Shown here piece by piece: positions 1 to 9,385 of a DNA stretch of 64,000 nt. Source of the DNA: Hydrotalea sp. (GTDB lineage: Bacteria; Bacteroidota; Bacteroidia; Chitinophagales; Chitinophagaceae); NCBI GenBank assembly GCA_027364735.1, contig DAHXOT010000036.1:1-64000 (forward strand), given 5' to 3'. A program made the translations under genes and the position numbers. Under the pieces are notes generated by a model. The model made no database searches, was not told the DNA's origin, and saw only the letters and a program-made list of their open reading frames with translations. Every line of letters begins with the position of its first letter. Within the stretch, counting starts at the first letter, position 1.

Positions 1-1
1 G

Positions 2-691
2 GTAGGTGGTGGCGGCGTTCCGCAACCCGGCGAAATTTCTTTGGCACATAATGGAGTATTGTTTTTAGATGAATTACCCGAATTTAAAAGAACTGTTTTA
101 GAAGTAATGCGTCAACCCATGGAAGAAAGAAAAGTAACCATATCACGTGCAAAAGTTGCATTAGATTTTCCTGCAAATTTTATGTTAATCGCATCAATGA
201 ATCCTTGTCCTTGCGGTTATTATAATCATCCCGAAAAAGAATGCACTTGTGCCCCGGGAACTGTTCAAAAATATTTAAATAAAATATCGGGACCGCTATT
301 AGATAGAATTGATTTACATGTAGAAGTTACACCGGTGGCTTTTAGCGAATTAAGCACTACTAAAAAAGCCGAATCTTCTTCGCAAATTAGAGATAGAGTT
401 ATTAAAGCCAGAGAAATACAAGCTAACCGCTATAAAAACCAAGTAGGTATTTATGCCAATGCACAAATAAGCAGCAAACAATTACATGAAATTTGTATGA
501 TTGATAAAGCTGGTGAAGCCTTATTAAAAAAAGCAATGGAACGTTTAAATCTTTCGGCTAGAGCTTATGACAGAATTTTAAAAGTAAGTAGAACCATTGC
601 CGATTTATGTTCTAGCGAGAACATACAACCACAACACTTAGCAGAAGCCATACAATATAGAAGTTTAGACAGAGAAGGTTGGGCAGGATAA
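2..691 (+). CDS. comM: YifB/ComM-family AAA+ ATPase, 3' end (5' cut by window)
   Basis: The reading frame is open at the window edge, so only the C-terminal part is visible; translation from base 2 begins VGGGGVPQPG and ends at TAA 689-691. A Walker B strand (VLFLDELPEF), a sensor segment SMNPCPCGY with a cluster of cysteines, the SGPLLDRIDLHVEV arginine-finger region and the C-terminal ARAYDRILKVSRTIADL segment are typical of the Mg-chelatase-like YifB/ComM family. Family knowledge: ComM is a hexameric helicase promoting branch migration during natural transformation. The Walker A part lies outside the window. A TTG at 41 is internal, not a start. Family is secure; a role in transformation here is inferred. 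Confidence 0.9.
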   Translation, partial: VGGGGVPQPGEISLAHNGVLFLDELPEFKRTVLEVMRQPMEERKVTISRAKVALDFPANFMLIASMNPCPCGYYNHPEKECTCAPGTVQKYLNKISGPLLDRIDLHVEVTPVAFSELSTTKKAESSSQIRDRVIKAREIQANRYKNQVGIYANAQISSKQLHEICMIDKAGEALLKKAMERLNLSARAYDRILKVSRTIADLCSSENIQPQHLAEAIQYRSLDREGWAG

Positions 692-781
692 ACCGCTTAT
701 GATGTTTGATTTTAGAACTTTCCACAGCATAATGGTGCACTATTATTAAAAGTAACACTTTTTATTTTAGTAACACTTTAT

Positions 782-789
782 TATATTTG
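782..789 (+). promoter_or_regulatory. Putative -7 box of the AbrB-PIN operon
   Basis: TATATTTG fits the Bacteroidota -7 consensus TAnnTTTG and sits 17 bases before the ATG of the AbrB-like gene. No convincing -33 TTTG was found at the usual distance, so this is a half-supported promoter. Confidence 0.4.
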
Positions 790-806
790 TATCCAAATTA
801 AAAAAT

Positions 807-1073
807 ATGGAAACTTCTGTATTAACATCAAAAGGACAATTGTTGGTACCCAAGCGGCTAAGGAATAAATACGGAATTAAAAGCGGTGTGAAAATAATTT
901 TTGAAGAAACACCCAACGGGCTTATAATAAAACCCATGGATGAGCAGTATTTTAAATCGTTTATGGGTATTTTGAAAAGCACAGGTAACTTGAAAGAAGA
1001 AATAAAAAAAATGAAGGCAGAAGAAGAAAAATCTGAGACAAAAAGACTGCAATTAAAATCACATAAAAGGTAA
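807..1073 (+). CDS. AbrB/MazE-type antitoxin
   Basis: 88 residues. The N-terminal half (about residues 1-45) has the swapped-hairpin AbrB pattern: TSKGQLLVPKRLRNKYGIKSG, then a hydrophobic strand and GLIIKP. The C-terminal half is highly charged (Lys/Glu) and probably disordered until it wraps the toxin, as in known AbrB-PIN antitoxins. The PIN-domain gene starts 3 bases after its stop codon, the usual antitoxin-first order. Family knowledge: such proteins bind their own promoter as well as the toxin. Inference: DNA-binding antitoxin and autorepressor. Confidence is high for the fold and good for the role. Confidence 0.82.
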   Translation: METSVLTSKGQLLVPKRLRNKYGIKSGVKIIFEETPNGLIIKPMDEQYFKSFMGILKSTGNLKEEIKKMKAEEEKSETKRLQLKSHKR

Positions 1074-1076
1074 ATT

Positions 1077-1481
1077 ATGGCTCATTTCGTTTTAGACAGT
1101 TATGCAATGCTATCTTATTTTAGGCATGAAGACGGTGCAGAAAAAATTGCACAGCTATTAAACGAAACTGCAACAGGTAAGCATGAATTACATATGAGCT
1201 GCATTAATGCAGGCGAAGTGTATTATATGAGTTACAGAAAAGACGGTGCAGAAAAAGCATCTCTTGTTTGGAAGGCTTTGCAAGAATTTCCTATTCATAT
1301 TCATGAAGTGGATTTGCCTTTTACTTTTAAAGCAGCACAAATAAAAGCAAAATACAAACTGAGTTATGCCGATGCTTTTGCAGCGGTGCTAACCATTGCG
1401 AAGAAAGCTACATTAATTACAGGCGATGATGAGTTTGAAAACGTGGTTGGCGAAACAAACTTTAAAGTAAAGTATTTATAA
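1077..1481 (+). CDS. PIN-domain toxin (VapC-like ribonuclease)
   Basis: 134 residues, the usual length for a single PIN domain. The acidic metal-binding residues of the family are visible: D7 in VLDSYA, E47 in NAGEVYY, D99 in SYADAFA and D117/D118 in TGDDEF. These should hold Mg2+/Mn2+ for RNA cleavage. The gene follows the AbrB-like antitoxin by 3 bases, so the two are likely co-translated. The target RNA cannot be told from the sequence. No truncation is seen and the active site looks intact. Confidence 0.85.
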   Translation: MAHFVLDSYAMLSYFRHEDGAEKIAQLLNETATGKHELHMSCINAGEVYYMSYRKDGAEKASLVWKALQEFPIHIHEVDLPFTFKAAQIKAKYKLSYADAFAAVLTIAKKATLITGDDEFENVVGETNFKVKYL

Positions 1482-1684
1482 AGTTTTATCACTCAAAAAA
1501 TGAGAAAGCAAGATGAAAAACTGCAACAAATTGAAGTAGATGAATTCATTTCCTCATGATAAAACCCTATTCAAGTTTTTTGATGTATGAAAACTACCAC
1601 AAACCAAATACGGCTTTTGATAAACACTAATTTTCTTTTCTCATTTTTTCATCAATAGTTGTATCTTCCCTCAAAACAAAATTG

Positions 1685-2977
1685 ATGAAGAAAACTATAT
1701 TGTTTATTGCAGTTTGTTGTTCAGTAATATTTGTCTTCTCCCAAAACAAAAAAATAATAGTTATAAAAGCAGGAAAATTAATTGATATAGAAAATGAAAA
1801 AATTTTAACTAATCAATTTATCTTAATTAAAAATGATACTATCCAAAAAATAAGTGCTCAATTATCAATTCCAAAAGACGCTATCATTATTGATTTATCT
1901 AACACTACCATTTTACCCGGATTAATAGATTGCCACACACACTTAACGGGCCAACCCAGTGGAGATTATTATGGAGATATATTTAGAAAATCACCAGTTG
2001 ATATGGCCGTTGTAGCTCCCGTTTATGCCAAACGCACACTGGATGCCGGTTTTACAACAGTAAGAGATGTGGGTGCAGTGGGCTTGGTAGATGTAGCACT
2101 ACGCAATGCAATTAACAATGGCGATATTCCCGGTCCCAGAATGTTAGTAGCAACAATGTTTATTGGATCTACAGGCAGCCATGGCGATTTGAATGGCTTT
2201 TCTCCTTATCTCAACTTCGATATGCCTAAAGGAATGAGCGGTGTTGCCAATGGTGTAGAAGGCGTAAGAGAGCAAGTTCGCTACAATATTAAATACGGTG
2301 CCGATGTAATAAAATTTGGTGCCAGTGCAGGTGTATTAACCGAAGAAGAAAGTGTAGGCGCACCACAGTTTACACAAGAAGAAATGAATGCCATTGTTAG
2401 TGAAGCTAAAATGTGGGGAAAGAAAACTTGTGCACATGCACATGGTGCAGAAGCTATAAAAATGGCTGTAAAAGCAGGTGTTGCTTCTATTGAACATGGC
2501 AGTTTATTAGATGATGAAGGAATTGCTTTAATGAAAGAACATGGCACTTATTTAGTAAGTGATGTTTATAATGATGAATATATTATGAGTGAGTATGCCA
2601 GATTAGGGTTTCCGGAAAAAATATTAAACAAAGAGAAAATGATTGGAAAAGCACAAAGAGAAAATTTTAAAAAAGCCGCTCAAGCAGGTGTAAAAATTGC
2701 TTTTGGTACCGATGCAGGCGTATATCCTCACGGATGGAATGCTAAACAATTTAAATGGATGGTACAATATGGATTAACCCCCATGCAAGCTATTAAAGCA
2801 GCAACTATTAGTGCAGCCGACTTATTGGGTATTAAGGAAAAAGTTGGTTCAATTACCGAAGGAAAATTAGCCGATATTATTGCTGTTACCAACGACCCAC
2901 TTACAGATATTAGTAGTTTAGAAAATGTTCAATTTGTTATGAAAGCCGGCATAGTATATAAAAATACCCTACAATAG
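1685..2977 (+). CDS. Secreted amidohydrolase (M38 / prolidase-imidazolonepropionase-like), copy 1
   Basis: 430 residues from ATG 1685; a TTG three bases earlier is less likely. A signal peptide (MKKTILFIAVCC...FSQ) predicts export. The amidohydrolase metal site is complete: DCHTHLTG (HxH), Lys in ADVIKFGAS, AHAHG, IEHGS and the late Asp in FGTDAG. The C-terminal KLADIIAV strand closes the small beta sandwich. Family knowledge: related periplasmic enzymes are binuclear-metal dipeptidases or lactonases that act on Xaa-Pro or other C-terminal amino-acid derivatives. The substrate is unknown. A paralogue of the same length follows 27 bases downstream, so both are probably one transcript. Confidence 0.85.
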   Translation: MKKTILFIAVCCSVIFVFSQNKKIIVIKAGKLIDIENEKILTNQFILIKNDTIQKISAQLSIPKDAIIIDLSNTTILPGLIDCHTHLTGQPSGDYYGDIFRKSPVDMAVVAPVYAKRTLDAGFTTVRDVGAVGLVDVALRNAINNGDIPGPRMLVATMFIGSTGSHGDLNGFSPYLNFDMPKGMSGVANGVEGVREQVRYNIKYGADVIKFGASAGVLTEEESVGAPQFTQEEMNAIVSEAKMWGKKTCAHAHGAEAIKMAVKAGVASIEHGSLLDDEGIALMKEHGTYLVSDVYNDEYIMSEYARLGFPEKILNKEKMIGKAQRENFKKAAQAGVKIAFGTDAGVYPHGWNAKQFKWMVQYGLTPMQAIKAATISAADLLGIKEKVGSITEGKLADIIAVTNDPLTDISSLENVQFVMKAGIVYKNTLQ

Positions 2978-3004
2978 CTTTTATCACAACAAAAGATATA
3001 CAAA

Positions 3005-4300
3005 ATGAAAAAGCATTTGTTGTTATTATTTGCGTTGATACAAATTTTATCCATCGCTACATTGGCACAAAAAACTATTGCAGTTAAATGTGGCAAATTG
3101 CTAAACGTAAGAACAGGAGAAATTTTGTCTAATCAAGTAATTGTAATTACTAACAATACTATCGAATCTATTATACCTGCTTCATCATTCAAACAAAAAA
3201 CCGATACGCTTATCAATTTATCGAACTATTTTGTTCTTCCCGGATTAATAGATTGCCATACACATGTTTTATTGCAAGCAGATATTACCGCAGAAGATTA
3301 CAATATGCAATTATTAAAACAATCCATTCCACTTCGCACTATTCGTGCTGTAAGCAGTTGTTATAAAGCATTACAAAACGGATTTACAACCATTAGAGAT
3401 TTAGGTACCGAAGGTGCAGGTTTTGCCGATGTTGATTTACAAAAAGCTATTGAAGAAGGATACATATCCGGACCAAGAATGTTTGTATCAACCCTTGCCA
3501 TAAATAGCACCGGTCATTATCCTATTAAAGCTTCAGAATATTCATGGGAATTAAACTTGCCTAAAGGTTTACAAGAAATAACCGGAGCCGATGAAGCAAG
3601 AAAAGCTGTTCGCCAACAAATAGAACATGGTGCAGATTGGATAAAAATATATGCCGATAGAAACTATTACAAATTAGATGATGGAACATATAAAAGCTTA
3701 CCCAATTTTACTACTGATGAAATAAATGCTATTGGTGATGAAACAATTAAATCGAGAAAAAAATTAGCCGCTCACGCTATGACAAGAGACGGAATTATTG
3801 CAGCCATTAATGCAGGTGCCACTTCTATAGAACATGGCAGTGGAATGGATGAAGAATGTGTACAATTAATGGTAAATAAAAAAATATATTGGTGCCCTAC
3901 CATTTTTGTAAATGAATATGTTGCCGAAGGAAGAGCTAAAGCCGGAAGTAATATTAATATGCAATTTAAAGAATCAATGCCTGCCACATTTAAGCTAGCC
4001 ATCAATGCCGGCATTAAAGTAGCCTATGGAACAGATATTGGTGGTTATGATTGGAATTTACCCCAAGCAAAAGATTTCGAATATATGGTTAAATGGGGAA
4101 TGACCACTACACAAGCTATACAAACCGCAACTATTACCGCCGCAGAATTATTAGGAAAAACAGGATTAATTGGAGAAATAAAAACAGGTGCATTAGCAGA
4201 TTTAATAGCTATAAATGGCGATCCAACAAAAGATATTCAACTATTACAACAAATAAAATGGGTAATGAAAAATGGCATTATCTATAAATCCGATAAATAA
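3005..4300 (+). CDS. Secreted amidohydrolase (M38-like), copy 2
   Basis: 431 residues, same length and architecture as the gene just upstream. Signal peptide ends near LATLAQ. Metal-site motifs are all present: DCHTHVLL, Lys in DWIKIYAD, AAHAMT, IEHGSG and YGTDIGG. Between the two copies the residues around the metal site are kept while the substrate loops differ (for example AHAHG against AHAMT). Inference: duplication followed by divergence toward different peptide-like substrates. The exact reaction cannot be given from the sequence. Confidence 0.83.
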   Translation: MKKHLLLLFALIQILSIATLAQKTIAVKCGKLLNVRTGEILSNQVIVITNNTIESIIPASSFKQKTDTLINLSNYFVLPGLIDCHTHVLLQADITAEDYNMQLLKQSIPLRTIRAVSSCYKALQNGFTTIRDLGTEGAGFADVDLQKAIEEGYISGPRMFVSTLAINSTGHYPIKASEYSWELNLPKGLQEITGADEARKAVRQQIEHGADWIKIYADRNYYKLDDGTYKSLPNFTTDEINAIGDETIKSRKKLAAHAMTRDGIIAAINAGATSIEHGSGMDEECVQLMVNKKIYWCPTIFVNEYVAEGRAKAGSNINMQFKESMPATFKLAINAGIKVAYGTDIGGYDWNLPQAKDFEYMVKWGMTTTQAIQTATITAAELLGKTGLIGEIKTGALADLIAINGDPTKDIQLLQQIKWVMKNGIIYKSDK

Positions 4301-4377
4301 GTTGTAAAAAGATGACTCTTTGGCATTAAAAAACAGTTTGTACCATTTTTGTGTACTACACTACTCAATCTTTACAA

Positions 4378-6186
4378 ATGAAAATTTTATTACAATATAT
4401 AAAGCCTTATCGTTGGCTAATTGTTTTTGCCTTATTACTTGCTTCAATTAATCAGGTATTTTCAATGTTCGACCCGTATTTAATAGGTCGTGTAATAGAT
4501 CTTTTTGCCGGTCATCCACATTCATTCGATAAAGCCGGAAAATTGTTTCGATCAGAATCGCAATTTCTTTTTGGCTATGCAACCGAACATGGCCTTATTT
4601 ATTTCTTAATGCTTTTAGTAGCTACTGCTATGGTAAGCCGTATTGCTAAAGCGTTTCAAGATTATGCTGTAAATGTAATTGTACAAAAGTTTGGAGCTAA
4701 AATTTTTACCGATGGATTACAACATTCTATGCAATTGCCATTTCAAGAATTTGAAGATCAACGTAGCGGCGAAACATTATCTATTTTAACTAAAGTAAGA
4801 ACAGATACAGAAAAATTTATTGGCTATTTTATTAATGTTTTATTTGGCATTTTAGTGGGTGTAATTTTTGTAAGTATTTATGCATTTAGATTACATTGGA
4901 GTATTATGCCTGTATATTTAGGCGGAGCCATATTAATAGCAGTTGTTACTAATTTACTCAGTAAAAAAATAAAAATTATACAAAAAAATATTGTAAAAGA
5001 AACAACTGCCTTGGCAGGATCTACTACCGAAAGCTTACGCAATATTGAAATAGTAAAAAGCTTAGGCTTAACCAATCAGGAAGTAAATAGATTAAATAAA
5101 AATACTTATAAAATATTAGGATTAGAATTAAGAAAAGTAAAAAGCATTCGCTCTTTAAGTTTTATTCAAGGAACAATAGTCAACTTTCTACGCAATGTAA
5201 TTACGTTTACATTATTATGGTTAATATACAAAGATGTATTAACCACAGGACAATTAATTTCACTTCAGTTTTACAGCTTCTTCATATTTGGCCCTATGCA
5301 AGAAATTGGTAATATTATTTTAAGCTATCGCGAAGCAGAAGCTTCACTTAATAATTTTCATATCTTAATGCAAAAAAGTCCCGAACCCAAACCTGCATCA
5401 CCCAAACATATTGGCACTATTAAAAAGTTAGCATTTACCAATGTTACATTTAAACATCAAACTGCACAATTTAATGCTTTAGATGCTATTTCATTTAATG
5501 TTGAAAAAGGAGAAACTATTGCCTTTGTTGGACCAAGCGGTGCGGGAAAAAGTACCTTAGTAAAATTATTGGTAGGCTTATACAGACCGATTGAGGGAAA
5601 AATATTGTATAATGGAATTGATGGCGATGATTTACATTTTGATGAATTAAGAAATCAGATTGGCTTTGTATCGCAGGATACACAACTTTTTGCCGGAACT
5701 ATAAAAGAAAATTTATTATTTGTTAACCCCGATGCAACCGATGCCGATTTACGACTTGCATTAGAAAAAGCAAGTTGCAATAATTTATTGAGCAGAGCAG
5801 AAAAAGGAATTGATACTGTTATTGGTGAAGGTGGTTTAAAATTAAGTGGTGGAGAAAAACAACGTTTAAGCATTGCTCGTGCATTATTACGACATCCGCA
5901 TTTACTTATTTTCGATGAAGCAACATCTGCATTAGATTCTATAACCGAAGAAGAAATTACAAATACCATTAAAACCATATCGCAAGAAAAAGAACAAATA
6001 ACCGTAATGATTGCTCACAGGCTAAGCACCATCATGCATGCAGATAGGATTTATGTTTTGGAAAAGGGAAAAATTATTGAAACGGGTTCTCATTCCGAAC
6101 TGCTTACAGAGAAAGGTTTATATTATGCAATGTGGAGGCAACAAATTGGTGAAAGGAAAATTTTATTTTCGAGCGTAATGAACTAA
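4378..6186 (+). CDS. ABC exporter, fused membrane and ATPase domains
   Basis: About 602 residues from ATG 4378; a GTG 27 bases earlier is possible but less likely. The first ~330 residues carry six hydrophobic helices of a type-I exporter. The ATPase domain has Walker A GPSGAGKST, Q-loop FVSQD, signature LSGGEKQR, Walker B LLIFDEATSALDS and switch His IAHRLS. A half-transporter of this sort works as a homodimer or with a partner; no second half is adjacent, so a homodimer is the simplest reading. An insertion of about 30 residues follows TM1 (near GRVIDLFAGHPHS). The substrate (lipid, drug or peptide) is not evident. Confidence 0.9.
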   Translation: MKILLQYIKPYRWLIVFALLLASINQVFSMFDPYLIGRVIDLFAGHPHSFDKAGKLFRSESQFLFGYATEHGLIYFLMLLVATAMVSRIAKAFQDYAVNVIVQKFGAKIFTDGLQHSMQLPFQEFEDQRSGETLSILTKVRTDTEKFIGYFINVLFGILVGVIFVSIYAFRLHWSIMPVYLGGAILIAVVTNLLSKKIKIIQKNIVKETTALAGSTTESLRNIEIVKSLGLTNQEVNRLNKNTYKILGLELRKVKSIRSLSFIQGTIVNFLRNVITFTLLWLIYKDVLTTGQLISLQFYSFFIFGPMQEIGNIILSYREAEASLNNFHILMQKSPEPKPASPKHIGTIKKLAFTNVTFKHQTAQFNALDAISFNVEKGETIAFVGPSGAGKSTLVKLLVGLYRPIEGKILYNGIDGDDLHFDELRNQIGFVSQDTQLFAGTIKENLLFVNPDATDADLRLALEKASCNNLLSRAEKGIDTVIGEGGLKLSGGEKQRLSIARALLRHPHLLIFDEATSALDSITEEEITNTIKTISQEKEQITVMIAHRLSTIMHADRIYVLEKGKIIETGSHSELLTEKGLYYAMWRQQIGERKILFSSVMN

Positions 6187-6213
6187 TTGCTAACCCTTAG
6201 CATGTAAGTTGTT

Positions 6214-6657
6214 TTATTCTTTATCGAATTTACTTTTAATATACTCTAATACCGTAGGATCTTCTAATCCTTCCATATCACTTAATTCCAATTCCAATGC
6301 TCTATTGCTTAATTGAATTTCCCAAAAAGAAAGTAATAATGAAATAACAAAACTAATTAAACTTAATGCAAAAGTAATATCGGCAAAAATCATTGCATTA
6401 ATATAAATACAATACATGCTAAGTATCGATCCTAAAAATGTAATTACGCCAAAAGCCTGCATATTTTTAATAAGCTTTAGGCGATATCGCAAATTTTTTA
6501 TTTGCCCATGTAGTACATTTTTTTGATCATTATTTTTATATCTATCATGCAAATTTCTAACAACACTCGCCAATGCCAAAAATCTATTAGTATAAGCTAA
6601 CATAACCAAACTAATAGCAGGAAACAATAGTGCAGGTGTATTAATTGTGATATTCAT
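6214..6657 (-). CDS. DUF2721 family membrane protein
   Basis: 147 residues. It opens with NTPALLFPAISLVMLAYTNRF, the hallmark of DUF2721. Three hydrophobic stretches are seen (about residues 8-30, 68-90 and 92-115), separated by a basic loop (RNLHDRYKNNDQK). The C-terminus is acidic. The gene is convergent with the ABC exporter gene and lies just downstream of the TonB receptor on the same strand (33 bases apart), so it may be its co-transcript. Function is unknown for the family. Confidence 0.75.
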   Translation of the reverse strand: MNITINTPALLFPAISLVMLAYTNRFLALASVVRNLHDRYKNNDQKNVLHGQIKNLRYRLKLIKNMQAFGVITFLGSILSMYCIYINAMIFADITFALSLISFVISLLLSFWEIQLSNRALELELSDMEGLEDPTVLEYIKSKFDKE

Positions 6658-6690
6658 TTTTCAAAACTAAAAAATACATCTTATATCAAC

Positions 6691-9183
6691 TTATATTTTC
6701 TTTAAATCATAGTTGAATGGGAAGCTCAATTTCAATGATATATTTCTACCCATATTATAAATACCATGCTCGCGTGGATCGTTTGGATAGGAAGTAAAAT
6801 ATTTTAGCCTGCTTAAATGGTCCCAATACGTAACATCAAATACATTATTAGCCATTAAATAAGCATTTACAATAGGTTTATTTTTTTTACTCATAATATT
6901 TCCACCAATACCTACATTAATTAAAGAATAGGCAGGAGTTGCAGTTTCGGTATTAAAAGCAGTATATACTCTATTTTGCGTTGCATAATATTCTAACCCT
7001 ATTTTAGCAAAAGCATGTTGTATATGCAATTCATTGCAGTTAAACTCTAATTTCAATTCCGATGTTCCATGTAAAGGCGGAATAAATGGCAAATATTTTT
7101 CGGAATCGCTAACGGCTTTACCATTTACACCTTTATTAAGTGCATAAACAGTTGAAATACTATTTTCGAAATGAAGGTTTTTAAAAGGATGAATATCTAT
7201 ACTCAATTCTCCACCATATAAATTAGCACGAGATGATTGGAACTGAAATGTTTGATTGCCGGGAATTATTACCGAATCTTGCCCATTTGATGCTATTAGT
7301 TTTTGATTATAAATATAATTGCTGATGGTATTATTAAATAAGTTAAATTCTATTGCTAAAAATTTTGATGAGTATACAAATCCAATATCTTCTTGCAAAG
7401 AAAATTCTGATTTAAAATTAGGATTACCAATTTGATAAATATTAGTTCCGGGATGCAAGCCATTAGAAGATATTTCGGAAATATTGGGAGAACGAAATCC
7501 TCTGGAAATATTTGCTTTTATTGCAAATTGATTGGTGAAATTATATGTAGCACCAATACTTCCCGAAAAGCCCGAAAATAGCTTATTAACCTGCGAAAAT
7601 ATTTTTTGTGCTCCAATAGTATCAATTCCAAAAGCAGCAGTTTCTAAATTAGTTGACAGATTTTTTTTAGTATATAATGCATTGTTATTAAACGATCGAA
7701 AATCGTAACGCAATCCTCCAGAAATATCTAATTTATTGAAAGTTTTTTTTGCTGTTATAAAAGGACCTATATCGAATTGATGATAGGATGGAATAATAAA
7801 TTCGGTTCCATTAGTAACAATATTGTTTTGATACATTCCATTTAAACCTAAAGTAACATTCCAATCTTTTATATCGGGCAAGCTATATTTTATATCGTAT
7901 GTATAAGAATTAAGCTGTAAATATAATCCCGGAATAGTTGCATAATCCGGATGATTAAATTCTCTTCGAATACTTCTTTGGTATCCAACATTTAACAATA
8001 TTCTTCCACCATTATTTAAAATAAAGTTATTAGAAGAAAAGATTCTATAATGCTGTACATACTGATGTAATTTTTCTATTCGATAACTTTTCAAATCGGC
8101 ATTCGAAACTATTTGGCGAGCTGTATCAATATCAGTTATTTGCCGAGTAAATTTCCATGAACTACTATCTCTACTTCCATCGGGTATTTCTTGCAAATCA
8201 TCGTACATAACAAAATCTATATGAGAATAACCCCATTTTCGATGAATGCCCAGCGAAGCATTTGCATCGGTTTCGTTAAAAGCAGTTCCAAACACTCTTC
8301 CATCAATTTTATTTTGATAATCGGCTGCTTGCTTATGAGAAAATCTTGCCAACCACTCAATCCCATTTTTGGTAGCACTCAGCATTGCCGAAGTTCCTAC
8401 CATATTATTATTGCTTTGGTAATCGGTAATAATATTGCCAATTGCTTTTCCTTCGGGGGCAGGTTGCGTAGGAATTAAGTTAACTACACCCGCCAATGCA
8501 TCGGAACCATAACTTAAGCTGGCCGGTCCTTTAATTACTTCTACGCGGTTTATTGCGTACTGATCTACCTCTACCCCATGCTCATCGCCCCATTGTTGAC
8601 CTTCCTGCCTAATTCCATCGTATAAAGTTAAAATACGGTTATAGCCTAATCCTCTAATAAAAGGTTTAGAAATATTGGGGCCGGTAGTTACTGCACGTAC
8701 TCCGGGTATTTTAGCAATTGCATCAATAGCATTGGTACTTAAATTAGTAATTAAATAATCATGATTTACCAAAACAATTGGTACAGGATTTCTCTTTATT
8801 TGAGTAGCTTTTGTAGTTCCTGTTACTACTACTTCACTAATTTCGGTGGCACTTTCTTCCAATACAAAATTTTCGGTAACGGTTCCTTTAAACAATAAAA
8901 TATTTTTGGTTACTGTTTTGTATCCTTCATATTTTATTTCTATTAAAAATTTTCCTACAGGCAAATTAGTAAGCTCGTATTCACCATTGGTATTGGTAAT
9001 GGTTGTTAATTTAATATCGGGTATAATAATACTAGCCCCTTGCAAGGGTAAATTAGTTTTTGCATCTGTAATTTTTCCCTTTAAAATAGATTTATCGTTG
9101 TTGTAATTTGTAAAAGCAAATGTATTGTTACACAGAGAAAAAAATATCTGACCTGCAATATAAATGAGTAAAAATTTGGGCAT
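6691..9183 (-). CDS. TonB-dependent outer-membrane receptor with carboxypeptidase-like N-terminal domain
   Basis: 830 residues. A signal peptide is followed by a CarboxypepD_reg-like beta domain (about residues 30-110, ITDAKTNLPLQGASIIIPD), a plug (FIRGLGYNRILTLYDGIR, VEVIKGPASLSYGSDALAGVVNLI) and a 22-strand-type barrel to the C-terminus. No SusD partner gene is adjacent, so it is unlikely to be a glycan SusC. The plug segment QQWGDEHGVEVD is rich in potential metal ligands and resembles what I recall of zinc/heavy-metal receptors of the ZnuD type; that is recollection, not a search result. Likely substrate: a metal or metal complex, low certainty. Upstream lies a 200-base divergent spacer shared with an ECF sigma gene. 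Confidence 0.88.
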   Translation of the reverse strand: MPKFLLIYIAGQIFFSLCNNTFAFTNYNNDKSILKGKITDAKTNLPLQGASIIIPDIKLTTITNTNGEYELTNLPVGKFLIEIKYEGYKTVTKNILLFKGTVTENFVLEESATEISEVVVTGTTKATQIKRNPVPIVLVNHDYLITNLSTNAIDAIAKIPGVRAVTTGPNISKPFIRGLGYNRILTLYDGIRQEGQQWGDEHGVEVDQYAINRVEVIKGPASLSYGSDALAGVVNLIPTQPAPEGKAIGNIITDYQSNNNMVGTSAMLSATKNGIEWLARFSHKQAADYQNKIDGRVFGTAFNETDANASLGIHRKWGYSHIDFVMYDDLQEIPDGSRDSSSWKFTRQITDIDTARQIVSNADLKSYRIEKLHQYVQHYRIFSSNNFILNNGGRILLNVGYQRSIRREFNHPDYATIPGLYLQLNSYTYDIKYSLPDIKDWNVTLGLNGMYQNNIVTNGTEFIIPSYHQFDIGPFITAKKTFNKLDISGGLRYDFRSFNNNALYTKKNLSTNLETAAFGIDTIGAQKIFSQVNKLFSGFSGSIGATYNFTNQFAIKANISRGFRSPNISEISSNGLHPGTNIYQIGNPNFKSEFSLQEDIGFVYSSKFLAIEFNLFNNTISNYIYNQKLIASNGQDSVIIPGNQTFQFQSSRANLYGGELSIDIHPFKNLHFENSISTVYALNKGVNGKAVSDSEKYLPFIPPLHGTSELKLEFNCNELHIQHAFAKIGLEYYATQNRVYTAFNTETATPAYSLINVGIGGNIMSKKNKPIVNAYLMANNVFDVTYWDHLSRLKYFTSYPNDPREHGIYNMGRNISLKLSFPFNYDLKKI

Positions 9184-9385
9184 TATATAGAGTTAAATGT
9201 TTAGCGTAAAAATTAAGATTAAGTAATTTGAATTTATTTTCTGCAATAAAAAATAATTCGAACAAAACATATCTGCAAAAATTATTCCAGCAATAGTTAA
9301 TCATTCAATTTTTATTAAATGAAAGATAAATGCAGCATTTCGAATGTATTTATGTCTTATATTTAGGGAGTAAAAATACTCCTGA

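Noticed and set aside
1500-1559. 19-codon open frame (MRKQDEKLQQIEV...) after the PIN toxin gene
   Set aside because: No convincing start context or family; too short to support. It may be the remnant of another gene.
6189-6201. Short hairpin GCTAA-CCC-TTAGC between two convergent genes
   Set aside because: Five-pair stem without a proper T-run; too weak for a terminator call.
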